From Symsagittifera roscoffensis (Eukaryota > Xenacoelomorpha > Acoela > Convolutidae): a stretch of 64,000 nucleotides of DNA. The translations under genes and the position numbers were made by a program. The notes beneath the pieces are model-generated. The model saw nothing but the letters and a program-made list of their open reading frames with translations. It was not told where the DNA came from and did not search any database. Positions 43,149 through 53,797 of this stretch are shown here, one piece after another. Position 1 is the first letter of the stretch, and every line of letters starts with the position of its first letter. The stretch is taken from the NCBI RefSeq assembly GCF_963678635.1, contig NC_087067.1, positions 61,118,594 to 61,182,593 of the forward strand, written 5' to 3'.

Positions 43149-44082
43149 AGGACTGCTTCCAACAGCGTCAGAATAGCTATTAATGTGTTGCAAGACACAG
43201 AAACTGAAAGCGCAGAGTCAGTATCACAGGAGGAAGAGATGGGACATTGACGAACGGTCGAAAGAACAAGAAGCAAAAAGAAAGGAAAATTAGAAGAATT
43301 TAGAAGTTTTAGAACTTCTAAACGACGAAAAGAGAAAAAACAAAGAAATGCGGAAAAAGAAGTAGTTAAAACTCAGAGTTGTTTTATGTGTGTGAAAAAA
43401 CTCAAGTGAGAAACCAAGTAACCAAGTTGTAATTGAAAACTGAAACAATTAGTTGAGTTTTGAACCTTACAGAATTTGTTGCATTTATAAATTTGCATTT
43501 TGATTTTTAGTTAAGTGGCTTTAGAGACACTTATTATTTATTTAGAAAGGCTTGAGTGAAGAGTATATTTAAATATTCCAGCCTGCATGATTGTTTTTAA
43601 TCACTTAGGACGACTGATTCATTTGTGTGACATGAAAGACTTGGATAATCTCTTGAAGATGGAGATTGTTTCATTGTTTTTTCTAACCACAGAGTTTCTT
43701 AGTTTTAATATTCAGGACAATAACAAGCAAGATTTCCGAAGGGAAGGAGCATAGTAGGATAATTTTAGCTTGTTGGGTGGCAGGACTGTCCTGCAAACCA
43801 ACATCTTTTAAATCTAGGAGAAAAAGTTTTTAATCAGGACATTGACATTGAAAGTCGGAAAAGATGTTTTTATCTTAGGTCATATCCTCAATGTGCAGAT
43901 TAATGAAAGAATTGGAAGGCTATAGTGATGTAGTATGATGCCATTTATATTCTGCAGTGAGTCGATCTGACGCGGATAAAATTAACTTCGTGCATTTTGT
44001 ATATTCTGTTCGATGACACTGTACCAGTTTTACGAACATTGCGAGATTCAATGGGGACATTGACCGGACTGTCCGGGGATTA
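43149..44082 (+). other. 3' noncoding region of copy A
   Basis: There is no gene. It contains GAATTTAGAAGTTTTAGAAC-type A-rich sequence, a purine run GAAGGGAAGGAG (43739-43750) that also lies at 41843-41854, and about 325 unique bases before the 3' LTR. A polypurine tract immediately upstream of the LTR is not obvious (CCGGGGATTA). Confidence 0.5.
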
Positions 44083-44998
44083 TGTGACATTCGACCAGAA
44101 TGGACCAAAGTGCAGATTCGACAGATTCGAAATTTTAGCAGCTGACCTTCCTTCCGAATTGACGGTTTTAGGAGATTAGCGGCGTTATTGGGACGATTAG
44201 TCAAACGGTTAAGGTCAAGATATTCTGGTATTTTGAAATTTTAAATTTTCGGAGTATGGCGTCATATTTCTGAGGAACGTCAGAAATGGCCATTTTGGCA
44301 GAAAAACCGAAAAACAACACAACAACATTAGTTGCGACGACGATAAGAAGAAAAAAACTGAGGATCGGAATCAGAGAAAAACAGAAGTAACAGAGACCGC
44401 TCCGAGTTGCAACTATTGTTTCGCTACAATAGTTGCAAGGCCGTTGCGAACAACGGTGAAGGGTGGAAGACAGCCCTCCGGAAGGAAAGTAGAGGTCTTA
44501 TTTCCCCGGATTCAAGAATGCGGAGGGGTCTCGGGACTGGAAATTTTATCATCTTATACAAACTTTTAGCTTCCCTGTAATGTCCCGAGTTGAATTTAAT
44601 TAACATCTGAATTCTTTTTGATAGGATGAGAAGCTAGGAATTAGGGGGAAGGGTTGATCCATCTTCGATGGAGATGATGATTTTTATCTACTGAACAAAA
44701 ACAATAATAATTCAATGAATAGTAGTAGCCCTGTTTTTAGGAGTGACCTCGTGGTCTGGGGATACTGAGACCCAGCCATGAGCTCACTATTTCTGCATGT
44801 ATTTAAGTTAATTTGAGTGTTTTGACCGAAGCCGAAAGCAGTAACGTATTTGTCGACCCGTTGTTAGAAAGACCACCAAAAGAATTGGCTTTGGTAGAGA
44901 CGGTTAAAAGCATGTAAAGCTCTGTTTAGACGTTGGCCAGTCGTCTTAGGACTTAGTTTTATTTTCTGTCGATATGTATCTTCCGGGCGAATGTTACA
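44083..44998 (+). mobile_element. 3' LTR of copy A (916 bp)
   Basis: The LTR runs TGTGACATTCGACC to CGGGCGAATGTTACA. It is uninterrupted and provides the reference for reconstructing the split 5' LTR. Confidence 0.9.
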
Positions 44999-45416
44999 AA
45001 TTTCAACTTATCTAATGTTTGAAACAAAAGACTGAAAAACTGCTACAATCCATGTCTTCAAACTAAATTTGCTAAAAAACTCAAAAATAACCAGAATTAC
45101 AAGGAGCTTCTGGAATGCTCGAAAGAAGCCAAACTTTCACAAAAAGTCCTTTCTGCGAGAACTAAGCCGACAAAAAAGATAATAATCAGAAGAAGCCGAA
45201 AACTTTCAATTTGCAAAAATAGGTCTCGACAGGAATCGAACCCCATGCTATCTTGTCTCAAAAATGTGTGCTACAAAAACCTGGAAAGGTTGAACATTCA
45301 AGAACTTTAACATTCGCCCAGACATTAGACAGTGACGGAGCGTAGAAAAAGCACCCATTGACGATTGCCAGGCGTTAGTTACCCTAATTCTACTCGTTTT
45401 TTTTTTTTTTAAAAAA
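44999..45416. other. Spacer with a tRNA T-arm-like motif
   Basis: No gene is seen. On the minus strand GGGTTCGATTCCTGTCGAGACC (45219-45240) resembles a tRNA T arm and 3' acceptor strand, but no matching 5' acceptor or anticodon arm is found. It may be a SINE remnant. Confidence 0.35.
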
Positions 45417-45890
45417 TGTGACATTCGAAAACGGAAAAGGAACATCTGACGTGGAAGATTGACGGTTTTGGCAGATTAGCGACGTTATTTAAACGATTAG
45501 ACGAATCGTGAAGGTCGGAATATTTTGGAAACTTTAATTAAGACAACTGGAAACTATCAGAGACCGCTCCGAGTTGTAACGATTGTGTCGCAACAATCGT
45601 TACCGAGCAATTCACGCAAACGCGGAGGGGTGTTGGGACGGTGTGTCCAGCCTTCCTAAAATAAATAAGGACGTCATTTCCCCGGATTCCAGAATTCGAA
45701 GGGGTCTCGGGATCCGAACTCGAACTGATAAAAAGTAACTTTTAGCTTCCTGGTCATGCCCTGAATTGAATTTAATTAGCATCTCGATTCATTTTCAGAT
45801 AATGAGAAGCTAGGAATTGAGGGAAAGGGTTGATCCATCTTCGATGGAGATGATGATTTTTATCTACAAACAAAAACAATAAACTAATCT
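45417..45890 (+). mobile_element. Diverged partial LTR related to copy A
   Basis: It starts TGTGACATTCG like the copy A LTR and keeps GACGGTTTTGGCAGATTAGCG, GACCGCTCCGAGTTG, CAGAATTCGAAGGGGTCTCG and GTTGATCCATCTTCGATGGA, with many differences. It stops at about 45890 after TTTTTATCTAC, so the 3' half is missing. It is an older member of the LTR family. Confidence 0.8.
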
Positions 45891-46058
45891 AAATGACGAT
45901 AAAACATCAATTTACAAATGTTATTTACAATAGTTCACATACAATTTGGTTCTAAACCACCATGTTAAAAAATTAGCCAATCACAGTTGACCTCTAAATT
46001 ACTAATAAGATTAAAATACTTTTAACCTCTAAAATTATTTAAACATTTTAAAATTCAT

Positions 46059-46316
46059 TTGTCTAGAATCACCACAAGAAAACCAGTATCATGTTTATCA
46101 TCACTAAAGTCAGCATTTTCTAATGACCTCAAGTCAAGAAAGTTTTATAAACTATCTTGTAGTGGATGCATATCCACTTATGTCGGACAAACTGTTCGAC
46201 ATTTGACCACTAGAATTGAGGAACATAAAAAAGCAGACTCACCGGTAGGCCTACACCTTCAGCATGGCCAAGTTGAGGGAAATAGCGCAGATCTTAGTTG
46301 GGAAATTTTAGTGTAA
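46059..46316 (+). pseudogene. GIY-YIG endonuclease fragment of a Penelope-like element
   Basis: The frame contains FYKLSCSGCISTYVGQTVRH, then LTTRIEEHKKADSPVGLH. The Cys pair, the YVGQT (YIG) core, the catalytic Arg region (TTRIEEH) and the downstream Val-Gly are typical of the GIY-YIG domain of Penelope-like retroelements. The frame is cut at its 3' end: its stop codon (TAA at 46314) is created by the TGTAACA terminus of an inverted LTR that begins at 46312. The RT part is absent. Confidence 0.75.
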
Positions 46317-47215
46317 CATTCTTCTACTTCGGTCACATATGAGGCTTAAGAAAAATAGGCCCTATAACCATTGGCTCAAGAGTCTGGGACACTATTTCTT
46401 GTGTTTTTCTACCTCGAACGGTCGGAGCCAATTCTTTTCACTTGCGATATGAGACTAAAACCTTTTTTACTGCTTAAATACCCCCCCCCACTCTAGAAAA
46501 TAAGAACGTCTCCATACTTAGGTCTTAAAATACCTAAAACAAGCGAACGCCGTTAAAAACAGGGTCGGAACAATCCGTATAGTTACTTTTTATTAGACAG
46601 TAGAACTTTGATCCATTTCAGATGGATCAACCTAAAACTCGCCTCATCTCAACATAACAATATAAAACACACTCAAGAAATTTAAATTGGGTACTCACAT
46701 ACTGGCACACTCTAGAACTGGATAACTAAATCAATAAGTAACTCCAGAATAACTAAGGAATTAAGTTTTGACTCGAGGAGTTTTGAATTAACAAGTCCCA
46801 GCTTGAGAAATGAGTTTTAACTCGAGGAGTAAGTTTTCGGGGCTGGACCATTGGGATACTTCGATTGTCTACCTTTCCACCGAAGGTTCACTCTGGTCCA
46901 CTTCTAATTTGCTTCTTCGTTGTTCGTGATCACTCTGCCTTCAGTTTCGAACAAGACAGCTCTACTCTTGTATATTTTTTTGTCTGGAAATTGCGAATAG
47001 CAATTTACCGCTGCAATTTTTGACTACTTTCCCGCGATTTTAGTTCGGTTCTTCTGATCCTATTTTCTGATATTTTCAGTTGTCGCGACAAACTTGAGCA
47101 TGACATGCTCAATTCGAATTTTTGAAAAAAATCCATTTCACCCCAAAATCATGTCTCTTGCGTTGCTCAAGGTCAAACTTCCAAATGCGACCGACTGGCA
47201 CATACTCCCCGGACT
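46312..47215 (-). mobile_element. LTR of copy B type, minus orientation
   Basis: On the minus strand this sequence ends GAATGTTACA (plus-strand TGTAACATTC at 46312). It is homologous to the plus-oriented LTR at about 58985-59851 (shared CTTGAGCCAATG, GATCCATCTGAAAT, CATGTCATGCTCA). Its position and orientation just downstream of ORF-X copy B make it that element's 3' LTR. The LTR start is not identifiable; homology fades after 47215. Confidence 0.75.
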
Positions 47216-47644
47216 CAAGATCGATGTCCTCATCGCGTGCTGTTGTCTGTCAGTGAATCCCCAGAAAACCGAGTGTTGCTCAAGGTACAGTGCCAGTGGT
47301 CATTTACAGAAATTTGCAGCAGACTTAAATTTATCTACACCCCAAAATTCACAACCATGAAAAATTTTCACACTATCGCTAAGCAGCAATCAAAATCTGC
47401 ACACACCTGCACCTTTGAATCTTTGCTTTTTAGGCTAGCAATTTAAAAAAATTTTTGTCCAATTCAGTCAGGAAATTGTCATGCAGCATTTTGATTTATA
47501 TAATAGATATAGCATATTAATAACAATATCTCATTTGTTAAAACTTCTTTTTCGTGAACCCAGATTTCATCCAAGTTCATCCTCGAGCCCCTTTCCTTCC
47601 CGCTCAAGACTCAAGACTCTAGAATCTCCCATTGAGCCACCTGC
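47216..47644. other. Putative 3' noncoding region of copy B
   Basis: No coding feature is seen. Plus-strand frames of 69-88 codons here are not recognised. It lies between the ORF-X stop region and the recognisable LTR. Confidence 0.4.
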
Positions 47645-48480
47645 TCATCTCGCGTTCTTCGCCTTCGAGGTTCCAGACCCAGACGTATTTGACACCGTAA
47701 TCTGTTTCAACAGTGCCTCTTCATCATCGGAGCTAATCACGATCTCCTCCCAGGCTTTCAGCTGTTCATATGACCGCATCCATTCCCTTTGCTTCTGTAA
47801 TCTCTTCGTTTGGTTGGGCAAACTCTTCACCCTCGACTCTCGGTTCAAACAGAAGGAATTGTGCAGACACCGGCTCACGTTCTTCGCCAAGTCTTCCTCC
47901 AGTATCGACTCTCTCGCCTTAGTATTGTTTCTTCAACCCCTATCAACTCTTTTCCACCCCGTCGTGATCGCATTTCGATGGGTCAGCAGAGGTCTCTTGA
48001 AAATTTCCGGTCCTATCTCTGCCAGGAACTGTCGATATTCCTTTCGATATTTCTTCATGTGATCCTTCGTCACCATGTACAACAAAGATGTCAACGTCGC
48101 TCGAAACCACGGAAAGAATCTTATGCTGCTCCACACGTGCCTAACCTCCATTGGTATGGCGGATACTTTGCATGCAGTCTCATACAACTCAAGTCTCCTG
48201 CTGTAATCTATCGCGTATATCGACTCTGCCGTTGGCGTCTTCGACTCCCAATATTTCGTTACATTTTCCTCAATCCATCGTAAAGCCAGCATCGTGCTTA
48301 CCACCAAGAGCGTCACCTTTTGCCTGTGATCCGGTAATCCTATCGACCGAATTTTTTCCACATCCCATACCAGGCAGAGGTTTGCGTGATCCGGATACCA
48401 CACCGTTTGTGCCAGACAGTGGCATGGACATTCCCCATGTATGATGTCAATACTCCTAAGGTTGCGCTCTCCCGAGGCTT
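47645..48480 (-). pseudogene. ORF-X copy B, C-terminal segment
   Basis: Homology to copy A resumes right after a TAA at 48497: LEPLLEASGERNLRSI, PCHCLAQTVWYPDHANLCL, VSTMLALRWIEENV, MEVRHVWSSIRFFPWFRA, FKRPLLTHRNAITTGWKR. A frameshift near 47930 follows, then NVSRCLHNSFCLNRESRVK. Copy B extends beyond the copy A stop with a Ser/Glu-rich tail (VISSDDEEALLKQITVSNTS). Confidence 0.7.
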
Positions 48481-48496
48481 CTAGGAGAGGTTCAAG

Positions 48497-49610
48497 TTAA
48501 ATCATCTTCTCGTGTATCGTATTGTTCTCCTCCATGTTTGGAGCACCACACATCGGTTTCCCGACCACGTTTTGCCTCTCGTGGTCACTTGTGTTTTCAC
48601 TTTCCAAGCTCAAAGGTTCTTCCCCCCAGGTTTCACTCAAGTCATCCCTCTGCTCTCTCGGCACTGTTCCTCGGATTTTTCTCAACAACCTGTGTGAGTG
48701 ATGCGACATCCGAGCCAGTCTTACGCACTTAGGCACCGAGAAGGCCTTGTCTATTAATACCCTTTGGCTGGGTACCTCCACCATCGCCATGTGCAATGGG
48801 TAGTGGCTGCCGCATAGGTTGGCCATCAATGACCCCACTAGGGACTTCGCATTAAGAGACAGACCATAAGCTTCGCTCATAGGAAATCCCATTTCCGCCT
48901 CAAGTCCGACCTTCCAGCTTTTGATTTGTTTCTGGGTTACCTGCAACACCCCGGGCCATGACTCCACGCTCAACGCGGTCACCAAATGATGTTCAGACTC
49001 TAGCCTCTCCAGTGACTGCAGACTGCACATCCTTGAGAAGAACCCCAGAGCTATTGCTATGTTCACAGTGGTACTCGCGTAACACTCAGCCACTATCTGT
49101 ACTTCACTCTTCTCTCTCTCTCTCTGTGATGTCTTCAAACCAAGTGAATAGATCTTCTTTTTGGAAGGATTTTATCCTAACGCATTACCATCCATCACAG
49201 GTGTGCTCGCCACTCCCACATGTCGAATCAAGACAACTACCCGGCTCCATCTTCTTCGCCGACCCTAGTTTGCTCTTCGCTCCGCCTGACTCCTTCACCT
49301 GAGGCAAGATCAACTTGTGCACTATACTTAATGTTGCTAGATCCTCGTCCTCCGTCTGTGCTAACCTCACTCGCTCTGTGACTTCCTCGATCAGGCTCGC
49401 GTGGGGATGTGGGCACCAGGAGGGCCTTAGCAATTTCCACACCACTCCCAGAATCGTGGCTAACATGCCGCTCCCGTTACCCATTTTCAGCTCGACTCTT
49501 TTACTTGAGCGCGGCACGCTTATCACCTCTGGTGTTTTCTCGAGAATCAAGCCCAAGCTCGGTCTCTCTCTCTCTCTACTGTGGCTTTTTCCACTATCTT
49601 CTCTGTCCAA
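48497..49610 (-). pseudogene. ORF-X copy B, segments with RPSWCP, Cys/His and SVPKCVRL blocks
   Basis: The first frame (49610-49185) has PSLGLILEKTPEVISVPRSS, LLRPSWCPHPHA and the Cys/His cluster GSCLDSTCGSGEHTCDGW. The second (49138-48497) has VNIAIALGFFSRMCSLQSLE, SVESWPGVLQVTQKQI, KSLVGSLMANLCGSHY and KAFSVPKCVRLARMS. Both align with copy A segment 3. A frame break lies at 49140-49185. The Cys/His cluster is kept in both copies. Confidence 0.7.
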
Positions 49611-49705
49611 AGCTTTAGTGGCTCCGCTACCTCGTAGCTCCTTTGAGCGCCTCCAGCTTCCGAGTCCAAGAAAGGGTTGTAAGCCATCCCCATTACCCCA
49701 GACAC

Positions 49706-51531
49706 CTACTGATATTCTCCCCTCTTATTGCGTTTCGAGTACTCTCCTGACGAGGCCAAGTTACGGTGTACGTCATGTCCCTTCTCAAACTTCTTGTTGT
49801 AGAATCTCTGTATCTCATCAAACTTTCTGTGGCTCTCTAGAGACTGTCTGGAACCATCCTCCTTTTCTATCCCAGTACTCTGGTATACATTCAAGATGAC
49901 TGCTGAGATTCTCCTCTCCACTGTCTTACTTCCGATTGCTCTTTTTTGACATACCAGGATGGTACTGTCTGTCATCACCGACATTATCCACCTCAAGAAA
50001 CAAGTAGCATCCTTTCTCCTCGCCAGGCTCAAGCCTGAATTATCCCTAGCAACGTGTTGCATCAGTTTCTGATACACTTCTAGATTTTTGCCACCCAATT
50101 TCAACTTGTCAAGCGAGGTCAGCGTTTCTAATTCTATTCCCACCAGGCTCCAGGTGAACATCAGTTGTCCCGCTGTTCTAACGAAGGGATTCGCCATCAA
50201 CGGCGACGCCGATGAGGATGTCCTCATCGCTTCTTCAAAATGATCCCTTAACAAGATCTGCCAAGTTCTCTTCAGTTGGCTCCCCAATTCTAATGTGTTG
50301 ATCTCAGCCTTCTGCTGGGTAGCCCAGTTGCTCCGCTTGCATGACACCCCACTGTCGATTTTCTTTAGGCAGCTTTCCAGTTCCTTCAATGTCTTCAGGG
50401 CCACCCACCACGGCCGGGAGGTGTTCCGCGTTTTATTCTTCTCAAGAGGATCACTAGTTACTTGCCTTCCAGTGGCCTGGTGTTCATTTGAGACCCACTC
50501 TTTGCCAACATCCACTTCCCATGTCTACCCGCTCGTCGAACCTCTTTTTATATTCGTCCTCTGTGGCCTGAAGTTTCCTTCAGTTGTCGAGTTGGTGGAA
50601 ACCTCCATCTCTTTTTCTACCTCGAGCAGTTTCGTAGGCTCGGAGTTACTCTTGTAGGCTGCCGTCTTCCACCGCGCCAGAACCATGGGAGCCGTCTCTC
50701 TCAGGTTTTTCTCACAGACCGCGTCCGCCGAAGGACTACCCAACCCCTCTACCTCTCTCTTTCTCTTGCGAGACTTCACGTCTCTATTTGGAGGCGTTGC
50801 CGTTATCATCACTGATTCTACCTTATTGTCTCCATCCAACCCTTCCAACTCTTGCCTCCCCCCTGCTAGAGCTTTAAGGATATTAGTACTTTTAATTATA
50901 TTACTAGTCTCAACCTTATCCCCCCTTACACCTTTAACTATTTTATCGACAGTTTTTTGTTTCAGAGTACAGCTGTTTTTACATTCATCCTCTCTGGTCG
51001 TCGGTTGCGCCTCTCTCAATTCGACCATCTTGCTCAGCAGTTCTTTTCTCATTTTCTCACCCAGCCCGGTGGCCATCAGGACAGGTTCCCCGAACTTCAC
51101 CACCGTGTCCCACAGCTCTTCTTTGAAGTTGTCCAGTGTAATCTCACTTTTCGTTTCTTGGTTAAATTCCCTCAAGAATTCTCCCCAAGCCTTCTCATCT
51201 AGAGTCCCTAGGAACATGGTCTTGTTTCGAAGGGGTTCTTTTCGCTTTCCTCAGCACTCAAGAGTATCATTCCCATATTGGAAGTCTCGCTGGTCAGAGG
51301 TAACTGTAGATTCCTGAGGGGAGATGAGTTCAGAGGTGACGCCCGGTATTTTCTTGTGGCAAACTTCATTTCTTCTTTTAGCGCAACGTGACCTTCTTCT
51401 ACAATCATCCTGCCTTCGTCCCACACCGGTAACATATTCTCCAAACCCGCCCGATCAAGCGCTCTCAAGACTTCTCGCACCTCGAGGTTCGGGGCGTTGA
51501 GCCTCTCATCTTCTTCGCTTGAGTCGTCCAT
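49706..51531 (-). pseudogene. ORF-X copy B, central segments
   Basis: Frames: 51531-51208, an acidic part without an obvious copy A match; 51217-50525, starting MFLGTLDEKAWGEFLREF with a KSRKRKREVE basic cluster like the nuclear-signal-like AKRKRVEE of copy A; and 50515-49706, with LRDHFEEAMRTS, LARRKDATCFLRWIMSVM and RKFDEIQRFYNKKFEKG. In copy B a single frame spans the position where copy A is frameshifted. Confidence 0.65.
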
Positions 51532-51617
51532 GAGTTTATTTTTATCTCACAGGTGTGGAAATAGACCGCTGCTGTGTACCCGATGAACAGGGGATCCCAG
51601 CCATCGGTGAATTCCTT

Positions 51618-53090
51618 TTACTGCCTCTCCACCGCAGCTCTTGCAAACAGGGATGGGACCACTAGGGAGTTATTCATTCCCAGGGTTATTCTCCTGACTT
51701 TTGGGAACTCAGGAATGGTCGCTGACAAGATTTCCTTCTCTAGTATAGCTTCTAGCTCCCTTTTCACCAACTCGAAGCTTTTCTTCCATGCGGGAATTCT
51801 CAAGACCTCTTGTCCACTCGTCGTCAGGGGATTCAAGTTCCAGAACTTGGGATAAGTCTCGATGGGGCCTTCACGTTTTCCCCCCATCCTGCACTGCAGT
51901 TGCCCCCGGAAGTTGTATACCATCAACTCGGCATCTTTCACTTTTCCAAAGAGTACCGTGTTACTCATTTGCGCTCTCAGCGCCTCTTGCTGACACCAGT
52001 TGAGCGCCGTCCCATCCAACACACTTATCAGGCTCAAGTGTGCCACAGAGTTGCGGTAAGCCGCCACTAGAGGATCCGGAAACGCGTATGTCACTGCTGG
52101 TCCGTAAATGCAAGTTACGACCTCCTCCAGCCCCCGGATTATTCCCATTGGATCTGATCTCATCGCCAGGCACAGGTCTGTCAACAGAGGCATGCCCCCA
52201 TTTATCTTTCACCATTCATCTTTCGTTTTAGGGTTCTTCTCCTCGGCAGTCATATGTCGATTCTGTATCAGGAGATATTCCACCAGCAGCGTCTTCAGTC
52301 CCGCAGCACATTTGTACGAGTAGGTGTCTATGCTCGAGAGGGTCTTCCCCATCGACAGGGGCTCCCCATATTTCGTCAGCCGATGAAATGACACCAGCTC
52401 ACCATGGGTTAGGAGCACCAGTGCCAGATACCCATCAATTCGCAGTGTCTCCACACCCCTACTGAACATATACGCTGGGCCCATGTTAAACAAGTACCTC
52501 GGGTAAACTAGGTACAGGGCTAGCAAGAGGCTTATGGGCATGTTTAATAGTTCTTGTACAAAGGCCCCGAAAATGGTCTCTTTCGCGCTGAACACTCCAG
52601 CCATGAATTCTTTTCCCCAACAAGGACTCAAGAACTTGAGAATGTTGTGATCTCTTCTCGTCTTCAGCTCGCCCTTCGCGTGCTCTCTCCAGAATCCCCC
52701 GATGGTAACCTCGTTTGCAGCCGTGGCGAACCTGGTCATCATCATCTCTCTCCTCTCGGCCACTTCCAACTGCTCCTCAAGAAATCTCCAGATCTGCTTC
52801 ACAAGAGGTTGGGCGTTTTCTAGTCTTAGTGTCCGGAACGGCCACCTGCCTGTCTCTTGCGTTAGTCGGTACACCATCGACTCCAGTTGCTTCTCAGTCG
52901 CAGCCACATTTTTTCTCTCGTTACTTGGTCCCCTTGATTTGCTGGTAGAGCTCGTGATGGTCAAATCCATACTTCGGAACCACAAGCTGGCCGTCAAATG
53001 ACTTATTATTGGGTGGTCATCCCCTATAGTCGGACTGAACTTGAGTTGTCTGGCGAAATTCGATATCTCTAGCAAGAGGACTTCATCCAA
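51618..53090 (-). pseudogene. ORF-X copy B, segments 2-3
   Basis: First frame (53090-52209): MDEVLLLEISNFARQLKFSP, LGPSNERK-like linker, ATEKQLESMVYRLTQETGRW, FLEEQLEVAERREMMMTRFA, LLNMPISLLLALYLVYPRYL (a hydrophobic helix), MFSRGVETLRIDGYLALVL and SSIDTYSYKCAAGLKTLLVE. After a TGA, 52193-51618 begins MPLLTDLCLAMRSDPMGII, where homology to copy A starts. It ends at a TAA at 51618 whose position matches a TAA in copy A. Confidence 0.7.
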
Positions 53091-53797
53091 TACAATAGGA
53101 TATCTGCTAATTCATAGAAGCCCCTCAACGCGTAGGACACATCCGCCCACGCCGCCGCCAGTTCTGACTTGCGAAGCCTCAAGTTCGTCGGTTCCAACTC
53201 TCGAATGGGAGCTGCCATCAGGATCCGCCATGCATTCCCTTCGGCTATCAAGATCAGAACCGCATATATAAACTGCAGAGCGGGAGGCATGCTCGCGTAC
53301 CCGGGGGATGTCGTGAAGACCACTCTTGTCTTAGGCCCAAACCGCGAAGCGACGTTTTCTTGTACCTCGTTCATCGCGGCAAATAACGTCTGGATAGCCT
53401 CCCAGATTTTCTTTGGCGCAGGTTCATCACCTTTGAGTTGCTCAAGAAACCCAGTCGCATGCAGGTGATCATTCATCCCTGCAAACAGCAATAGCTCTGG
53501 CTCACAAGACATTTCTGACTTTATTGCGACCATCAGAGTCAACATTTGATTCAGCTCAGCACCTGGCAGCGAGTATACCAGGGTTTGCGTCCAGAACATC
53601 AGGGGAGACGTTCCCTCAAAGTCTGACCCTGCAACAATAATCACCCTCGCGGCTGCTGGATCCGCCCTATCGTAAATTGCCAATGTCTTGGCCAATTGGG
53701 CACTCCCGCAGGGTTTCCCATATCTTGGGTTATCTGCCAATCTCGCAGCTTCATAAGCAGCATCTGGCAGTTCAATCTCTCTCGGGTCCAACAGCTT
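53069..53797 (-). pseudogene. ORF-X copy B, N-terminal SGNH-hydrolase-like region
   Basis: The region starts at about LDPREIELPDAAYEAARL, in frame with a LINE fragment upstream. It has a beta-strand-like RVIIVAGSDFEGTSP, then SCEPELLLFAGMNDHLHA, and KTRVVFTTSPGYASMP with NAWRILMAAPIRELEP. The GMND block resembles block III (GxND) of SGNH/GDSL hydrolases, and the strand-helix rhythm fits such a fold. However, the block I Ser is in GSD rather than GDS order, and no DxxH block V is seen, so activity is not claimed. It runs into the next segment through a frameshift near 53080. Confidence 0.6.

Larger units (their letters stand above)
39968..43757 (+). repeat. Tandem duplication of the ORF-X tail and 3' noncoding region
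   Basis: A 1895-bp unit (39968-41862) is repeated at 41863-43757 with only scattered substitutions. It covers the last ~430 residues of ORF-X, its frameshift and stops, and about 600 bp of 3' noncoding sequence. Because both units share the frameshift giving YESCYLRCSQ and the following TGA, the duplication is younger than those mutations. Confidence 0.92.
23864..44998 (+). mobile_element. Giant Gypsy-type LTR retroelement, copy A (with nested insertions)
   Basis: The 5' LTR is in two pieces (23864-23990 and 29232-30022) and the 3' LTR is at 44083-44998. LTR ends are TGTGACATTC and GAATGTTACA, which are near-perfect inverted repeats of each other. Internal order: leader with primer-site candidate, gag-remnant/protease, RT, RNase H, integrase zinc region, ORF-X, 3' noncoding. 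Without the 5.24-kb nested insertion and the 1.9-kb tail duplication the element is about 14 kb. The LTRs are almost identical (a handful of differences), suggesting a recent insertion. No matching target-site duplication is seen (GTAAT before, AATTT after), so one flank may have been rearranged. Confidence 0.85.

Noticed and set aside
23859-45003. Target-site duplication for copy A
   Set aside because: GTAAT before the 5' LTR and AATTT after the 3' LTR do not match.
45219-45300. Possible minus-strand tRNA (GGGTTCGATTCC)
   Set aside because: The T stem pairs poorly and no 5' acceptor partner is found.
47481-53468. Numerous plus-strand frames (for example 47481-48062, 49315-49899, 50685-51317)
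   Set aside because: They are antisense shadows of ORF-X copy B, which has a homologue on the other strand in copy A.
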